From NCBI GenBank assembly GCA_963791315.1, contig CAWBRQ010000007.1, positions 434,001-498,000 of the forward strand: a DNA stretch of 64,000 nt. The letters are read 5' to 3'. This document shows positions 47,294 to 56,604 of the stretch, one piece after another. Within the stretch, counting starts at the first letter, position 1, and every line of letters starts with the position of its first letter. The notes beneath the pieces were generated by a model. The model was not told the DNA's origin, searched no databases, and was given only the letters and a program-made list of their open reading frames with translations. This DNA is from JACCZX01 sp963791315. Its GTDB lineage: Bacteria; Pseudomonadota; Gammaproteobacteria; Burkholderiales; Burkholderiaceae_F. The translations under genes were made by a program, and so were the position numbers.

Positions 47294-48385
47294 TTACGAG
47301 ATCGAAGCGAGTCCCATAAAGGCTCGCATTCGATCGAGTTCTGCACCGAGCTCGCGCCTAAAGACCCGATCGCGGGGAGCGGACTTCAGATAGCCGATGT
47401 CGGTGTGCAGTTCACCTTGCGTGGCTGAAATGTTGCCCCACCCGATCACCTGGTCGCGCCATAGCAGCGGAAGCGCGTAGTAGCCGAGCTGTCGTTTGGC
47501 GGGTGGCGTGTAGGCCTCGAAGCGGTACGCCCAGTTCCAGAAGATCTCGAAGCGACGACGGTCCCACACAACCGGATCGAACGGTGTCAAGAACCGGACC
47601 ACGTCTTGCGATGAGTGAGCCGTCGCTGATTCATCGGACGGCCAGTACCAATCGACGCCATTGATGCGGGCATGGGCGAGCCGCTTTCTGGCACGGATCA
47701 ATGCGGCGTTCAAGCCAAGGCGCCATTGCGGCACGGCGTAACGCAGCCGTCGGATGAGGCTTGACAGGCTAAGCGCCGGCAGCGGAGCGTACTTGCGCAC
47801 GATCACGTCGACCAGCAGGTCGATTCGCTTGCGCCGCGCGGCCGCGTCGAGGGTTTCGACCGGATGCGTGTGTACGTCGTAGATGCGAATTCCGCTTTCT
47901 CGTCGCGCTACGCGGAGCAGGCCGCGGTAGTGCATGGCGTCGAGCAGGTGCGTTGTGGCGTTCGATGAACCGCCCCAATAGTTTGAAACGGACCCGTGCG
48001 AAAAATGGGCATCGACCTCGCGTGGGTGTAATGGACCGCGCTCCCGCAGGAAGTCCAGCAGTGTCTCCGCGCGCGCTTTCTGCGATGCCGACCAGCGCGT
48101 AAAGCCCGCGCGCGGGTGCATCAGCGCGTAAACCTGCGCGCTGACGAAACCGTAATTGACGAAGAAGTCTTCGTGGATGCCGAGCGTTGAGTAGCGCCGC
48201 TCGAGGTCTCCTGCGCGATAGTTTCTGACGCGATGGCGCAGCGTCAAGTCCTGCGCACGTGCCGGCGCGCGAATCGGATCGGCCTGCACGAAGCCGAAGT
48301 TCTGCAGAGCCCGCTTGAGCGTGGTCGGCCCGAAAAAGCTGCGCGCGATGGCATAGCGTCGCAGGTCGTCGAGCGTCACTGGCAT
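47294..48385 (-). CDS. YcaQ/AlkZ-like winged-helix DNA glycosylase family protein
   Basis: 363 residues of the HTH_42 family, built of three winged-helix domains. The catalytic position shows the Q-x-D form (QADPIRAPARAQDLTL; Q34, D36) known for the YcaQ branch, rather than the QxQ of AlkZ. Further conserved segments are SHGSVSNYWGGSSNATTHLL, FLTPFDPVVWDRRRFEIFW and YYALPLLWRDQVIGWGN. Known members unhook interstrand DNA cross-links or bulky alkyl lesions. It is a monocistronic gene converging on dctM. Confidence 0.88.
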   Translation of the reverse strand: MPVTLDDLRRYAIARSFFGPTTLKRALQNFGFVQADPIRAPARAQDLTLRHRVRNYRAGDLERRYSTLGIHEDFFVNYGFVSAQVYALMHPRAGFTRWSASQKARAETLLDFLRERGPLHPREVDAHFSHGSVSNYWGGSSNATTHLLDAMHYRGLLRVARRESGIRIYDVHTHPVETLDAAARRKRIDLLVDVIVRKYAPLPALSLSSLIRRLRYAVPQWRLGLNAALIRARKRLAHARINGVDWYWPSDESATAHSSQDVVRFLTPFDPVVWDRRRFEIFWNWAYRFEAYTPPAKRQLGYYALPLLWRDQVIGWGNISATQGELHTDIGYLKSAPRDRVFRRELGAELDRMRAFMGLASIS

Positions 48386-48450
48386 GACAGTTACTCAAAC
48401 CGAATTGATGCGGCCGGGTTCTCGGCGGCACGGCCTGATGTGTGCACTGC

Positions 48451-49467
48451 TCAGTCGACGCGTGCGCCGGAAAACTTGACGATCTGCTGATACTTCGAAA
48501 GTTCGCTACGCAATAGCTCCGAAAACTGCTCCGGAGTTCCGGGTGCGGGCTCGGCGCCCATTCGTGCGAGCCGATCACGCATCTCGGACGATCGCAGCGC
48601 CGCGGTCATTGCACTGTTCAAGCGCGCCACGATCGGGGCTGGCGTGCCGGCCGGTGCGAATACACCGAACCAGGTTGAAACGTCGAAGCCTGGTAGCCCA
48701 GCGTCCGCCATTGTCGGCACTTCGGGCATCGAGCTCGCACGTTGCAAAGTGGTGACTGCGAGCGCGCGCAGCTTGCCGGCTTTGATCTGCGAGGTTGCCG
48801 ACGCCAGGTTGTCGAACATGAAATCGGTCTGGCCCGCCAGCATGCCGAGTTGCGCCGGTGCGGCACCCGCGTACGGAATATGCAACGCCGATATTTTCGC
48901 CTGCGACTTCATCAATTCACCCGCCATATGGCCGGCACTGCCGTTGCCACCCGACGCGTAGTTCAGCTGCCCCGGATTCTTGCGCGCGTAGTCAATCAAG
49001 TCACGCGCCGATCGAATGCCGAGCTGATCGGCGCGCTCGGGCGTCATCACCAGCACGTTCGGCACGTGTGCAATCAACGTGATCGGAGCAAAGTCCTTGA
49101 TCGGGTCATACGGCAACTTCGAGAACAGCCACGGATTGACCGCATGCGTAGCGACCGCGCCGATGACGATCGAGTAACCGTCGGGCGGCGACTTTGCAAC
49201 CTGGTCGACGCCGAGATTGCCGCCGGCGCCTGGACGATTGTCGACGACGATGACACCGAGCGTGTCCTTGACGCGATCGGCCAGTGCACGCGCGGCGGTA
49301 TCGAGTGGCCCACCAGGCGGGTACGGCACCACCAGGCGGATCGGCTTGTTCGGATAAGCAGCTTGCGCGCTGGCCGATTGCACTAAAACCAGTGATGTGC
49401 CGCTGGCCGCAAACGCCGCGGCCGCCAGCGCGCCAATGGCGTGGCGTCGATTCAAATCGAGATTCAC
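48451..49467 (-). CDS. Bug/TctC-family substrate-binding protein, second copy
   Basis: 338 residues from a GTG at 49467 (GGGAG 5 bases upstream), signal peptide with RRHAIGALAAAAFAASGTSL. Bug motifs YPNKPIRLVVPYPPGGPLDT, VDNRPGAGGNLGVDQVAKSP and QLNYASGGNGSAGHMAGELM. No permease is beside it, so it is an orphan receptor. The CaiB-type CoA-transferase gene upstream on the same strand suggests that the ligand may be a carboxylic acid activated to a CoA ester (inference). Confidence 0.88.
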   Translation of the reverse strand: MNLDLNRRHAIGALAAAAFAASGTSLVLVQSASAQAAYPNKPIRLVVPYPPGGPLDTAARALADRVKDTLGVIVVDNRPGAGGNLGVDQVAKSPPDGYSIVIGAVATHAVNPWLFSKLPYDPIKDFAPITLIAHVPNVLVMTPERADQLGIRSARDLIDYARKNPGQLNYASGGNGSAGHMAGELMKSQAKISALHIPYAGAAPAQLGMLAGQTDFMFDNLASATSQIKAGKLRALAVTTLQRASSMPEVPTMADAGLPGFDVSTWFGVFAPAGTPAPIVARLNSAMTAALRSSEMRDRLARMGAEPAPGTPEQFSELLRSELSKYQQIVKFSGARVD

Positions 49468-49514
49468 GTTGCGTTGCTCCCAATAGATTTGCAAGTATCG
49501 CTGATCGATGTCGT

Positions 49515-49803
49515 TCAATTGCTCGAACGCTGATTGAAGGGGTAGTCAACGTCGCTGGCTTGAGCGGCGGTGGCCGGCTCGACTTGCGAGGCCGTCCACC
49601 CGAGCGCCGGGAGGTCCGTGCCGCGCCCACTCGATGAGGCGCTGCAGCGCCTCATCGTCGCCGACGGCCACCGCCTCAACGCTGCCGTCGTTGCAGTTTC
49701 GCACCCACCCTGCAAGCCGAAGGTGACGCGCCTGTCTGCACATCATGTAGCGAAACCCCACGCCTTGCACGAGGCCCGCGATCTTGAAGTGCAGCGCAGG
49801 CAT
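49515..49803 (-). pseudogene. acyP: Acylphosphatase, frameshifted at the C-terminus
   Basis: Begins MPALHFKIAGLVQGVGFRYM with the catalytic arginine in VQGVGFR and asparagine in GWVRNCNDGSVE. The last third splits: GPPGARVDGL, then one surplus base near 49588, then VEPATAAQASDVDYPFNQRS, the expected C-terminal strand, in the next frame to the stop at 49515. About 95 residues. It hydrolyses carboxyl-phosphate bonds. It lies 15 bases after the CoA-transferase gene. Confidence 0.82.
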
Positions 49804-49818
49804 AGGATAAACAGACCC

Positions 49819-51039
49819 TTACACGATCCCGCGTGACTTCAACGCGTTGAATTGCTTTTCGTCGACGGACGCATAGTCGCGTAACACGCTGGCCGTGTGC
49901 TCGCCGAGCAGCGGTGGCGGTAGCTCGTAAGTTGGGGGAGTCGCAGAGAGCTTGATCGGATTTGCAACCATCGGCACGCGACCGGCGAGGGCGTGCGCCA
50001 GATCGATTCGCAAGCCGCGGGCGTCGACCTGCGGATCGGCGAGGGCGTGCGCGATGTCGTTGATCGGCCCGCACGGGACGCCAGCAGCGTCGAGACTCTC
50101 GACCCAGAACGCAACCGGTTTTGTGCGCAGGATCGCTTCGAGCTCGCCGATTAACACTTCGCGGTTGCGAACACGATCGGCATTGCGACGGTAGCGCTCG
50201 TCGGTGGCGAGGTACGGCGCACCGGCGACCGCACAAAATTTGACGAACTGCGCATCGTTTCCTACAGCGACGACGACGTGACCGTCGGCCGCGGCAAACA
50301 CCTGGTACGGCACGATGTTCGGATGGGCATTGCCGGCCCGGCCCGGTGCCTTGCCCGACGTCAGGTAATTCATGTTCATGTTGGCGAGCATCGCGACCAT
50401 CACGTCGTACAGCGCCATGTCGATGTACTGGCCCTGGCCGGTACGTTCGCGGTGTGTGACCGCAGCGAGAATCGCCACCGCCGAATACATCCCGGTCATC
50501 AGGTCGGACACCGCAACGCCCGCTTTCTGCGGGCCGCCGCCAGGACGGTCATCACGTTCGCCGGTGATCGACATGAAGCCGCCGATGCCCTGCATGATGA
50601 AGTCGTAACCCGCGCGCGTGCGATGCGGGCCGGTTTGACCGAAGCCGGTGATCGAGCAGTAAATCAGGCGCGGATTGATCCTGGCCAAAGACGCATAGTC
50701 GAGTTTGTACTTGGCGAGCTGACCCACCATGTAGTTTTCAACCACGATGTCGCAATGCGCGGCAAGCTTGTGTACCAGCGACTGACCGTCCGCCGTTGAA
50801 ATGTCGATCGTGACCGAGCGCTTGCCGCGGTTGGCCGACAGGTAATACGCCGCCTCCGACGTGTCGGCACCGGCGGAGTCCTTCAGATACGGAGGGCCCC
50901 ACGCGCGGGTGTCGTCGCCGTGGCCCGGGCGCTCGATCTTGATCACGTCGGCGCCGAGATCCGCCAGCAGTTGCGTGCACCATGGGCCCGCAAGCACGCG
51001 CGTCAAGTCGAGCACGCGTAGATGGCCGAGCGATTTCAT
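49819..51039 (-). CDS. CaiB/BaiF family CoA-transferase (type III)
   Basis: 406 residues from the ATG at 51039. Family motifs: LRVLDLTRVLAGPWCTQLLA, ADVIKIERPGHGDDTRAWGP, SANRGKRSVTIDI, the catalytic-aspartate region with IVENYMVGQL and FGQTGPH, and QYIDMALYDVMVAM. It moves CoA between carboxylic acids. The exact acid is not predictable. It is divergent from the thioesterase gene over about 41 bases and is followed by acylphosphatase and a TctC receptor on the same strand. Confidence 0.92.
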   Translation of the reverse strand: MKSLGHLRVLDLTRVLAGPWCTQLLADLGADVIKIERPGHGDDTRAWGPPYLKDSAGADTSEAAYYLSANRGKRSVTIDISTADGQSLVHKLAAHCDIVVENYMVGQLAKYKLDYASLARINPRLIYCSITGFGQTGPHRTRAGYDFIMQGIGGFMSITGERDDRPGGGPQKAGVAVSDLMTGMYSAVAILAAVTHRERTGQGQYIDMALYDVMVAMLANMNMNYLTSGKAPGRAGNAHPNIVPYQVFAAADGHVVVAVGNDAQFVKFCAVAGAPYLATDERYRRNADRVRNREVLIGELEAILRTKPVAFWVESLDAAGVPCGPINDIAHALADPQVDARGLRIDLAHALAGRVPMVANPIKLSATPPTYELPPPLLGEHTASVLRDYASVDEKQFNALKSRGIV

Positions 51040-51080
51040 CGCGTTATCGGTGATCCGGGGTGATTGCATACACTTTGCGA

Positions 51081-51563
51081 ATGGTACGGAAGGTCTCTGC
51101 GCGCACGCTGCGCTTCGCCATGCACCTGTGGCCGCCCTTTATCGGCGCGGGCATTCGCGTGCGTCACATAGCGCCGGATTTTCGCAGCGCGACCGTCGAC
51201 ATGCCGTTGCGGTGGACCAACCGCAACTATGTCGGCACTCATTTCGGCGGCTCGTTGTACGCGATGGTCGATCCGTTCCTGATGGTGATGCTGTTGCACA
51301 CCCTGGGTAAGGAATACCGAGTGTGGGACAAGTCGGGCTCGATCGAATACCTCGCGCCCGGGCGTGGCCGCGTGTGGGCACGCTTGGATCTGGGCGATAA
51401 AGATCTGGAACAGATACGACACATGACCGAGGCCGGTGACAAGCACTTGCATCTGTTCAGTATCGACATCAAGGATGACGAAGGCATGGTTGTCGCTCGC
51501 GTCGAGAAGGTTATCTACATCCGGCGCAAGCGAAGCCATGGAGAAAACGGGGACGCTGCGTGA
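51081..51563 (+). CDS. DUF4442/PaaI-like hot-dog thioesterase family protein
   Basis: 160 residues from the ATG at 51081 (a GTG at 51060 is also in frame). Single hot-dog domain: FAMHLWPPFIGAGIRVRHIA, NYVGTHFGGSLYAMVDPFLM, and the C-terminal VVARVEKVIYIRRK. DUF4442 members are presumed acyl-CoA thioesterases; substrate unknown. The stop overlaps the GTG of the glycerophosphodiesterase gene, so the two are co-translated. Confidence 0.8.
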   Translation: MVRKVSARTLRFAMHLWPPFIGAGIRVRHIAPDFRSATVDMPLRWTNRNYVGTHFGGSLYAMVDPFLMVMLLHTLGKEYRVWDKSGSIEYLAPGRGRVWARLDLGDKDLEQIRHMTEAGDKHLHLFSIDIKDDEGMVVARVEKVIYIRRKRSHGENGDAA

Positions 51564-52348
51564 ATACCGCGCCTGCTTGGCCCTTTCCGCGCGTGCTCGC
51601 GCACCGTGGCGGCGGCACGCTCGCGCCCGAGAACACGATTGCTGCCATCAAGGTCGGACTCGAGCGCGGGTTTCGTGGCGTCGAGCTCGATGCGATGCTG
51701 GCGTCTGATGACGTACCGGTGCTGATGCACGACCCGACGCTCGAGCGGACCGGGCTTGTCACGGGCGCCGTCAGTGAGCTGGCAGCTGCGGCGCTCGAGC
51801 GCATCGATGTCGGGAGCTGGCATTCGGCACGCTTTGTCGGCGAGAGGGTGCCGACGCTGGAGCGAACGCTGCGCTTCTGCCGCGACCATGACGTGTGGCC
51901 GAATATAGAGATCAAGCCGGCGCCGGGGTTCGACGCCGCTACCGGCGCTGCCGTCGCACGCATGACATGCACGGTTTACGGTGGACTGGTCCGGCCCGGC
52001 GGTGCACGCGCCGATCAGGTCGAGCCGCGCGTTCCGTTGCTTTCGTCGTTTTCGCCCGATGCGCTGATGGCAGCACGCGAGGTTGCGCCAAACCTGCCGC
52101 TTGGCTGGCTGGTCGATGACCTGCCGCCCGACTGGCGCGAAACACTGGCGCGCTTGGACTGCGTGGCACTGCATACCAATCACCGGCACCTAACCGCGCG
52201 ACAGGTCCATCAGATCAAACGCGCTGGCGTCTGGCTGTTTTGCTACACGGTCAATTCGCCGCAGCGAGTGCAAACCTTGTTTCGGTGGGGGGTTGACGCG
52301 CTGTGCACCGACGCGATCGATCGGGTGACTGCCGACCTTGCAGTCTGA
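51560..52348 (+). CDS. ugpQ: Glycerophosphodiester phosphodiesterase
   Basis: 262 residues with a GTG start. GDPD motifs: LAHRGGGTLAPENTIAAI, VELDAMLASDDVPVLMHDPT (acidic metal ligands), NIEIKPAPG and the late LFCYTVNSP. No signal peptide, so it is a cytosolic UgpQ-type enzyme that hydrolyses glycerophosphodiesters to glycerol-3-phosphate and an alcohol. A loop of about 20 residues (near 138-160) is longer than in E. coli UgpQ. Confidence 0.9.
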   Translation: MNTAPAWPFPRVLAHRGGGTLAPENTIAAIKVGLERGFRGVELDAMLASDDVPVLMHDPTLERTGLVTGAVSELAAAALERIDVGSWHSARFVGERVPTLERTLRFCRDHDVWPNIEIKPAPGFDAATGAAVARMTCTVYGGLVRPGGARADQVEPRVPLLSSFSPDALMAAREVAPNLPLGWLVDDLPPDWRETLARLDCVALHTNHRHLTARQVHQIKRAGVWLFCYTVNSPQRVQTLFRWGVDALCTDAIDRVTADLAV

Positions 52349-52354
52349 GGTGCG

Positions 52355-52978
52355 CTATGAAGGGGGTTGTGTGTCCACAAACGACGGGCGCGCGGCGATT
52401 TTTTCGTAGTGCCGCGCCAGGTTTGGATGCGGACTGCGCCAGTCAACGTCCTTGAAGCGGAAGTCCAGATATCCGAGCGCGCATCCGAGCGCGATATCGG
52501 CCAACGAGTACGCATGCCCGTTGCACCATGGTTTATCCGCAAGAGCGTGGGCCATCGCTTTGGTGCCCGCGTGCAGTTTGCTCATCTGCCGATCAACCCA
52601 TGCTTGGCTCTGCTGCGCGGCAGGGCGCTGTGACCGCTCGAGACGCACCAGTATGGCCGCGTCCAGCATGCCGTCGGCGAGCGCCTCCCAGGTCCGCACT
52701 TCGGCTCGCTCGCGCCCGTTGGGCGGAATCAGCTTCGCCACGGGCGTCAGTGTGTCCAGGTACTCGACGATGACGCGCGAATCGAACAGCGCGCCGCCGT
52801 CTTCCATGATCAGACAAGGCACCTTGCCCAGCGGGTTCGAGTCTTGAATACGCGTGTCGGGCGTCCACACATCTTCCAGCTCCATCTGATATTCAAGACG
52901 TTTCTCCGCCATTACGATGCGCACCTTGCGCACGTAGGGGCTGGTCAGCGATGCGATCAAGCGGATGTTCTTGGACAC
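52355..52978 (-). CDS. Glutathione S-transferase family protein
   Basis: 207 residues. N-terminal thioredoxin-fold domain (IRLIASLTSPYVRKVRIVMA; NPLGKVPCLIMEDGGALFDS with the cis-proline VPC and the ES-like DS glutathione contact) and an all-helical C-terminal domain (YSLADIALGCALGYLDFRF). It is a YfcF/YibF-like single-gene enzyme. It is convergent with ugpQ (6 bases between stops) and divergent from purB over 192 bases. Confidence 0.9.
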   Translation of the reverse strand: MSKNIRLIASLTSPYVRKVRIVMAEKRLEYQMELEDVWTPDTRIQDSNPLGKVPCLIMEDGGALFDSRVIVEYLDTLTPVAKLIPPNGRERAEVRTWEALADGMLDAAILVRLERSQRPAAQQSQAWVDRQMSKLHAGTKAMAHALADKPWCNGHAYSLADIALGCALGYLDFRFKDVDWRSPHPNLARHYEKIAARPSFVDTQPPS

Positions 52979-53170
52979 GTTGCGCGCGAAGAGGGCAAGA
53001 AAATCAGTATATCGACGGCGCGGCAGCCGGCAATAGCAACACTATGTCGACACGTGCATATACAGATCAGCGATGCGCGTTTGATACACTGGCCTGTCTA
53101 GAAATGTCTACACACTGAGCACCGCGCTGCATCGAGCTCAACCACCTCGCAAAACGATTCCGCACGTAAC

Positions 53171-54532
53171 GTGCCCGTCGAACTCGTTTCGCTAACCGCA
53201 ATTTCGCCGTTGGACGGCCGCTACGGCCGTCAAACAGCCGAGCTGCGCGACATTTTTTCCGAGTTCGCCTTTATGCGCGAGCGGTTGCGGGTAGAAATCG
53301 CCTGGCTTTCCGGGCTTTCGACGCTGGGCCTGCCCGGCTTTCCTGCTGTGCCCGAAAGTGCGATCGCCGCTCTGCGTCAGCTGGTCGCCGACTTTAGCCT
53401 CGAGGACTGCCTCGAAATCAAGGCCATCGAAGCGGAGACGAATCACGACGTCAAGGCGGTCGAATACTTCATCAAGCGGCGCACGGGCCCCAAGCTGGCA
53501 GCGGCGTCGGAATTCATCCACTTTGCATGCACGTCGGAAGACGTCAATAACGTTGCGCACGCTTTAATGCTCGAACACGGCCGCGCGGTGCTGATACGCC
53601 GCCTTCGGACGATTCACGCCGAGCTGCGTGGTCACGCGCATCGGTACGCGGAACTGCCGATGCTGTCGCGCACGCACGGGCAGCCAGCTACCCCAACGAC
53701 GGTAGGCAAAGAGTTCGCCAACGTATGCGTGCGGCTCGCGGCAGCGATCGACGCGGTCGGGCGGGTAACGCTGCTGGCGAAAATGAACGGCGCAGTCGGC
53801 AACTACAACGCGCACCTCGCCGCGTACCCGAACGTCGACTGGGAATCGTTCGCACGCCAAGTGGTCGAACAGCTCGGGTTGAAATTCAACACGCATACGA
53901 TTCAAATCGAGCCGCACGACTCGATGGCCGAGCTGTTCGACGCAATCGCGCGCACCAATACCGTGCTGCTCGACCTCGATCGCGACTTGTGGGGCTATAT
54001 CTCACTTGGCTACTTCAAGCAGAAGCTGAAAGCGGGCGAGATCGGCTCTTCGACGATGCCGCACAAGGTCAATCCGATCGACTTCGAAAATTCAGAAGGC
54101 AATCTGGGCTTGGCCAATGCGCTTCTCCGGCATCTGGCCGACAAGCTTCCAATCTCTCGCTGGCAGCGCGACCTGACCGACTCGACGGTGCTGCGCAATC
54201 TGGGCGTCGCGTTCGGCTACTCGCTGGTCGCCTACGAGTCGTGCCTGCGTGGTCTACGCAAACTCGAAATCAACGAAGAGCGGATTCGCGCTGACCTGGA
54301 CCAAGCGTGGGAAGTGCTGGCCGAGCCGGTACAGACGGTCATGCGTCGCTATGGTGTTGAAAACTCGTACGAGCAACTGAAAACGCTGACGCGCGGCACA
54401 GGCATTACGCGCGACGCCCTGCACGAGTTCGTGCGCGGGCTTTCGATCCCTTTGGAAGCGCGCGACGCACTGCTGGCACTGACGCCGGCAAGCTATATAG
54501 GGAAAGCACCCGAACTGGCGCGGCGAGCTTGA
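53171..54532 (+). CDS. purB: Adenylosuccinate lyase
   Basis: 453 residues with a GTG start, in the long E. coli-type PurB subgroup. Fumarase/aspartase superfamily signature GSSTMPHKVNPIDFENSEGN, the active-site histidine regions TSEDVNNVAHALM and SRTHGQPATPTTVGKE, and IQIEPHDSMAEL. It acts twice in purine synthesis, releasing fumarate from SAICAR and from adenylosuccinate. No strong ribosome-binding site is visible before the GTG, but the protein aligns from residue 1. Confidence 0.95.
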   Translation: MPVELVSLTAISPLDGRYGRQTAELRDIFSEFAFMRERLRVEIAWLSGLSTLGLPGFPAVPESAIAALRQLVADFSLEDCLEIKAIEAETNHDVKAVEYFIKRRTGPKLAAASEFIHFACTSEDVNNVAHALMLEHGRAVLIRRLRTIHAELRGHAHRYAELPMLSRTHGQPATPTTVGKEFANVCVRLAAAIDAVGRVTLLAKMNGAVGNYNAHLAAYPNVDWESFARQVVEQLGLKFNTHTIQIEPHDSMAELFDAIARTNTVLLDLDRDLWGYISLGYFKQKLKAGEIGSSTMPHKVNPIDFENSEGNLGLANALLRHLADKLPISRWQRDLTDSTVLRNLGVAFGYSLVAYESCLRGLRKLEINEERIRADLDQAWEVLAEPVQTVMRRYGVENSYEQLKTLTRGTGITRDALHEFVRGLSIPLEARDALLALTPASYIGKAPELARRA

Positions 54533-54586
54533 GTCCGACGCTCCGCTATGCTTTTCACTTCATCGGCAGGGCCGCCCGGAGGAGAA

Positions 54587-55057
54587 ATGACGCTTCGTCA
54601 CCTAAAGTTGGCATCTGTTGCTGCCTGCGTCGCGGCCAGCGCCGCTATTGCTTGGCCGGTTGCCGCACAGTTCAACAAGCCAGAGGATGCAGTCAAGTAC
54701 CGACAGGCCGCATTGACCGTGCTCGGTAATCACATGGGCCGCATCAACACTCAACTTAAGTCATCGACGCCCAACGTGCAGGTGATTCAAAGCAGCGCTG
54801 GAGTGGTCGAGGCCATGTCGAAGCTGCCGTGGGATGGTTTTGGTCACGCCACCGAATTCGTGGCCACTAAGACTAGGGCATTGCCTGAACTGTTCAAGAA
54901 CGAAGCCAGGGTAAAAGAACTTGCGGAAAAAATGGAAGAGGAAGCGACGAAGCTAAACAACGTCGCAAAGACCGGAGATGTGAAGGCGGTGCGCACCCAG
55001 TTTGGCGTTCTTGCGAAGAGCTGCGACAACTGTCACGACGACTTCAGAGCGAAATAG
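54587..55057 (+). CDS. Cytochrome c' (class II c-type cytochrome)
   Basis: 156 residues from the ATG at 54587 (GGAGGAG upstream). Sec signal with cleavage near PVAAQ, a four-helix-bundle body (FNKPEDAVKYRQAALTVLGN; EMSKLPW-like VEAMSKLPWDGF) and the C-terminal heme motif CDNCHDDFR (CxxCH). Cytochromes c' bind NO or CO or carry electrons in the periplasm. The usual genetic partner, a cytochrome b561-like gene, lies 3.3 kb downstream on the opposite strand. Confidence 0.93.
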   Translation: MTLRHLKLASVAACVAASAAIAWPVAAQFNKPEDAVKYRQAALTVLGNHMGRINTQLKSSTPNVQVIQSSAGVVEAMSKLPWDGFGHATEFVATKTRALPELFKNEARVKELAEKMEEEATKLNNVAKTGDVKAVRTQFGVLAKSCDNCHDDFRAK

Positions 55058-55298
55058 CCGCAAGCTTCCTGCGACGTCGCCTTAGCGCCGCTCTGACCGC
55101 TGCGATCGAAGGCTGCGACAGCACTACAGCGTAAGTGACCGCGGCCACGGCCAGTGCGTAAAAAGTGGCGGCCAGAATTCGCTCGCTGCGGAGATTGAAC
55201 AACTCGTCCGCTAGACCGAGGGCCGAAAAAACGAGGGCGCTGACAATGACGATGCCATACATCAGATCATTGATCGTTGCGAAGCTTCTGCGGTTCAT
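55044..55298 (-). CDS. Small membrane protein, hypothetical
   Basis: 84 residues with two hydrophobic helices (MYGIVIVSALVFSALGLADE; ILAATFYALAVAAVTYAVVL) and a very basic C-terminus (RAALRRRRRKL). Its 3' end overlaps the cytochrome c' stop by 14 bases on the other strand. AGGG lies upstream of the ATG. No family recognised. Confidence 0.55.
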   Translation of the reverse strand: MNRRSFATINDLMYGIVIVSALVFSALGLADELFNLRSERILAATFYALAVAAVTYAVVLSQPSIAAVRAALRRRRRKLAAISL

Positions 55299-55479
55299 AG
55301 CGGTTTCCCTGGAATGAAGTGTTAACTCAGACCAGATACTGGCGCCAGCCGATTGCGCGCTCGTTTCGTTTTGTTAAGACGACGTTGCACTTGTAACGCC
55401 GCTCGCAAGTGTTTCAATTGAAACTTGGCGTGCGACAAACCGCAATCTGCGCGCAATGCGAGAGGACGACGATCGCTAG

Positions 55480-55951
55480 ATGTCCTGGCTTTTTGCCTTT
55501 GTGCATCACGTCGCGGCATTCGCGCTCGTGGGCGCCTTAAGCGTTGAATTGGTTGTTCTTCGGGGCGAGTGACCGCCCAACGCGCGCGACAGGTGTTAGC
55601 CGCTGATCTTGCCTTCGGAGTTTCGGCCAGCGCGATTCTGGTGGTTGGGTTCTGCGCATCTTCTATTTCGAGAAGGCGCCTCGTATTATTTTCACAGCAT
55701 TCCGTTTATCGCAAAGATCACGCTCTTTCGCAGTGATCGGACTGCTTTCGATTTATCCCACCTTTGCTTTCCTATCCTGGAGGAAGCACTTGAAGAATGG
55801 ACACGCACCGGCTATCTCCGAGCGCAAGCTGCGCTCGATTCGCGCGGTGATCCATTTGGAATTGATTGCTACCGCGCTGCTGATTCTGTGTGCCGCGCTG
55901 ATGGCGAGGGGAGTCTGGGAACTTAGTTCGCCGGCTTCGCAGGTGTTGTAG
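55480..55951 (+). pseudogene. DUF2214 family membrane protein, multiply frameshifted
   Basis: Begins MSWLFAFVHHVAAFALVGAL and SVELVVLRGE, then continues through other frames as LTAQRARQVLAADLAFGVSA, LRIFYFEKGASYYFHSIPFI, VIGLLSIYPTFAFLSWRKHL and LRSIRAVIHLELIATALLIL. Four single-base length changes restore one frame of about 155 residues: a missing T near 55570, a missing C near 55652, a missing G near 55675 and a surplus T near 55732. All are in short homopolymers. Four membrane helices as in DUF2214; function unknown. Confidence 0.8.
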
Positions 55952-55983
55952 ATTTTCGATCCACACGACAGAAAGGAATGGCC

Positions 55984-56442
55984 ATGCAGATGAATCCCTA
56001 CCTGACTTTCGACGGCAACTGTGCCGAAGCAATGCGTTTTTACCAAAAAACGCTCGGCGGGAAGCTTGAGATGATGACGTTTGATTCGTCGCCGATGCGC
56101 GATGACATTCCCAAGGGCCACGGAGACAAGATCGTTCATGCATGCTTGACGGTGGACGGCCAGTCGCTGATGGCGTCCGACACCGGGCCATGGGCACCCT
56201 TCGAGGGAATGAAGGGGATCTCTGTAACGCTTAACTATCCGACCGCCGCTGCGGCGAAGCCGATATTCGATGCGCTCGCAGACCGGGGCAACGTGAAGAT
56301 GCCGTTGCAGAAGACCTTCTGGGCCGAAGCCTTCGGCATGGTGAACGATCGCTTTGGCACGCCGTGGATGATCAACGCGGGTTCAGCTGGAGCGGCCGCC
56401 GAACAAAAAACGGGTACGCGCACTACCGCCGATGTTCAATAG
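55984..56442 (+). CDS. VOC/PhnB-like glyoxalase-fold protein
   Basis: 152 residues; the ATG at 55984 has GAAAGGA 6 bases upstream, while an ATG at 55978 is too close to it. It begins MQMNPYLTFDGNCAEAMRFY (PhnB-like, despite the historic name not a phosphonate gene), with HACLTVDGQSLMASD and MPLQKTFWAEAFGMVNDRFG. Members of this group are habitually encoded beside ECF42-type sigma factors and DGPF proteins, as here. Confidence 0.85.
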   Translation: MQMNPYLTFDGNCAEAMRFYQKTLGGKLEMMTFDSSPMRDDIPKGHGDKIVHACLTVDGQSLMASDTGPWAPFEGMKGISVTLNYPTAAAAKPIFDALADRGNVKMPLQKTFWAEAFGMVNDRFGTPWMINAGSAGAAAEQKTGTRTTADVQ

Positions 56443-56604
56443 CAGTCATCCCGAACGTTGGACAGTGATCCCATCCCCAATAAATTTTGACGGCGGTGTC
56501 GATTCTGCCACCTCCGATTCGTCGTATACCTGAGAGTGCGGGGCTTTGGCGGCGCTCCCGCCGCCGACCCGCCTCCAATACCGCAACCCACCTGGAGAAC
56601 GACG

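Noticed and set aside
55322..55519. 65-codon minus-strand open frame
   Set aside because: Arg-rich, no ribosome-binding site, no homology, and overlaps the start of the DUF2214 gene.
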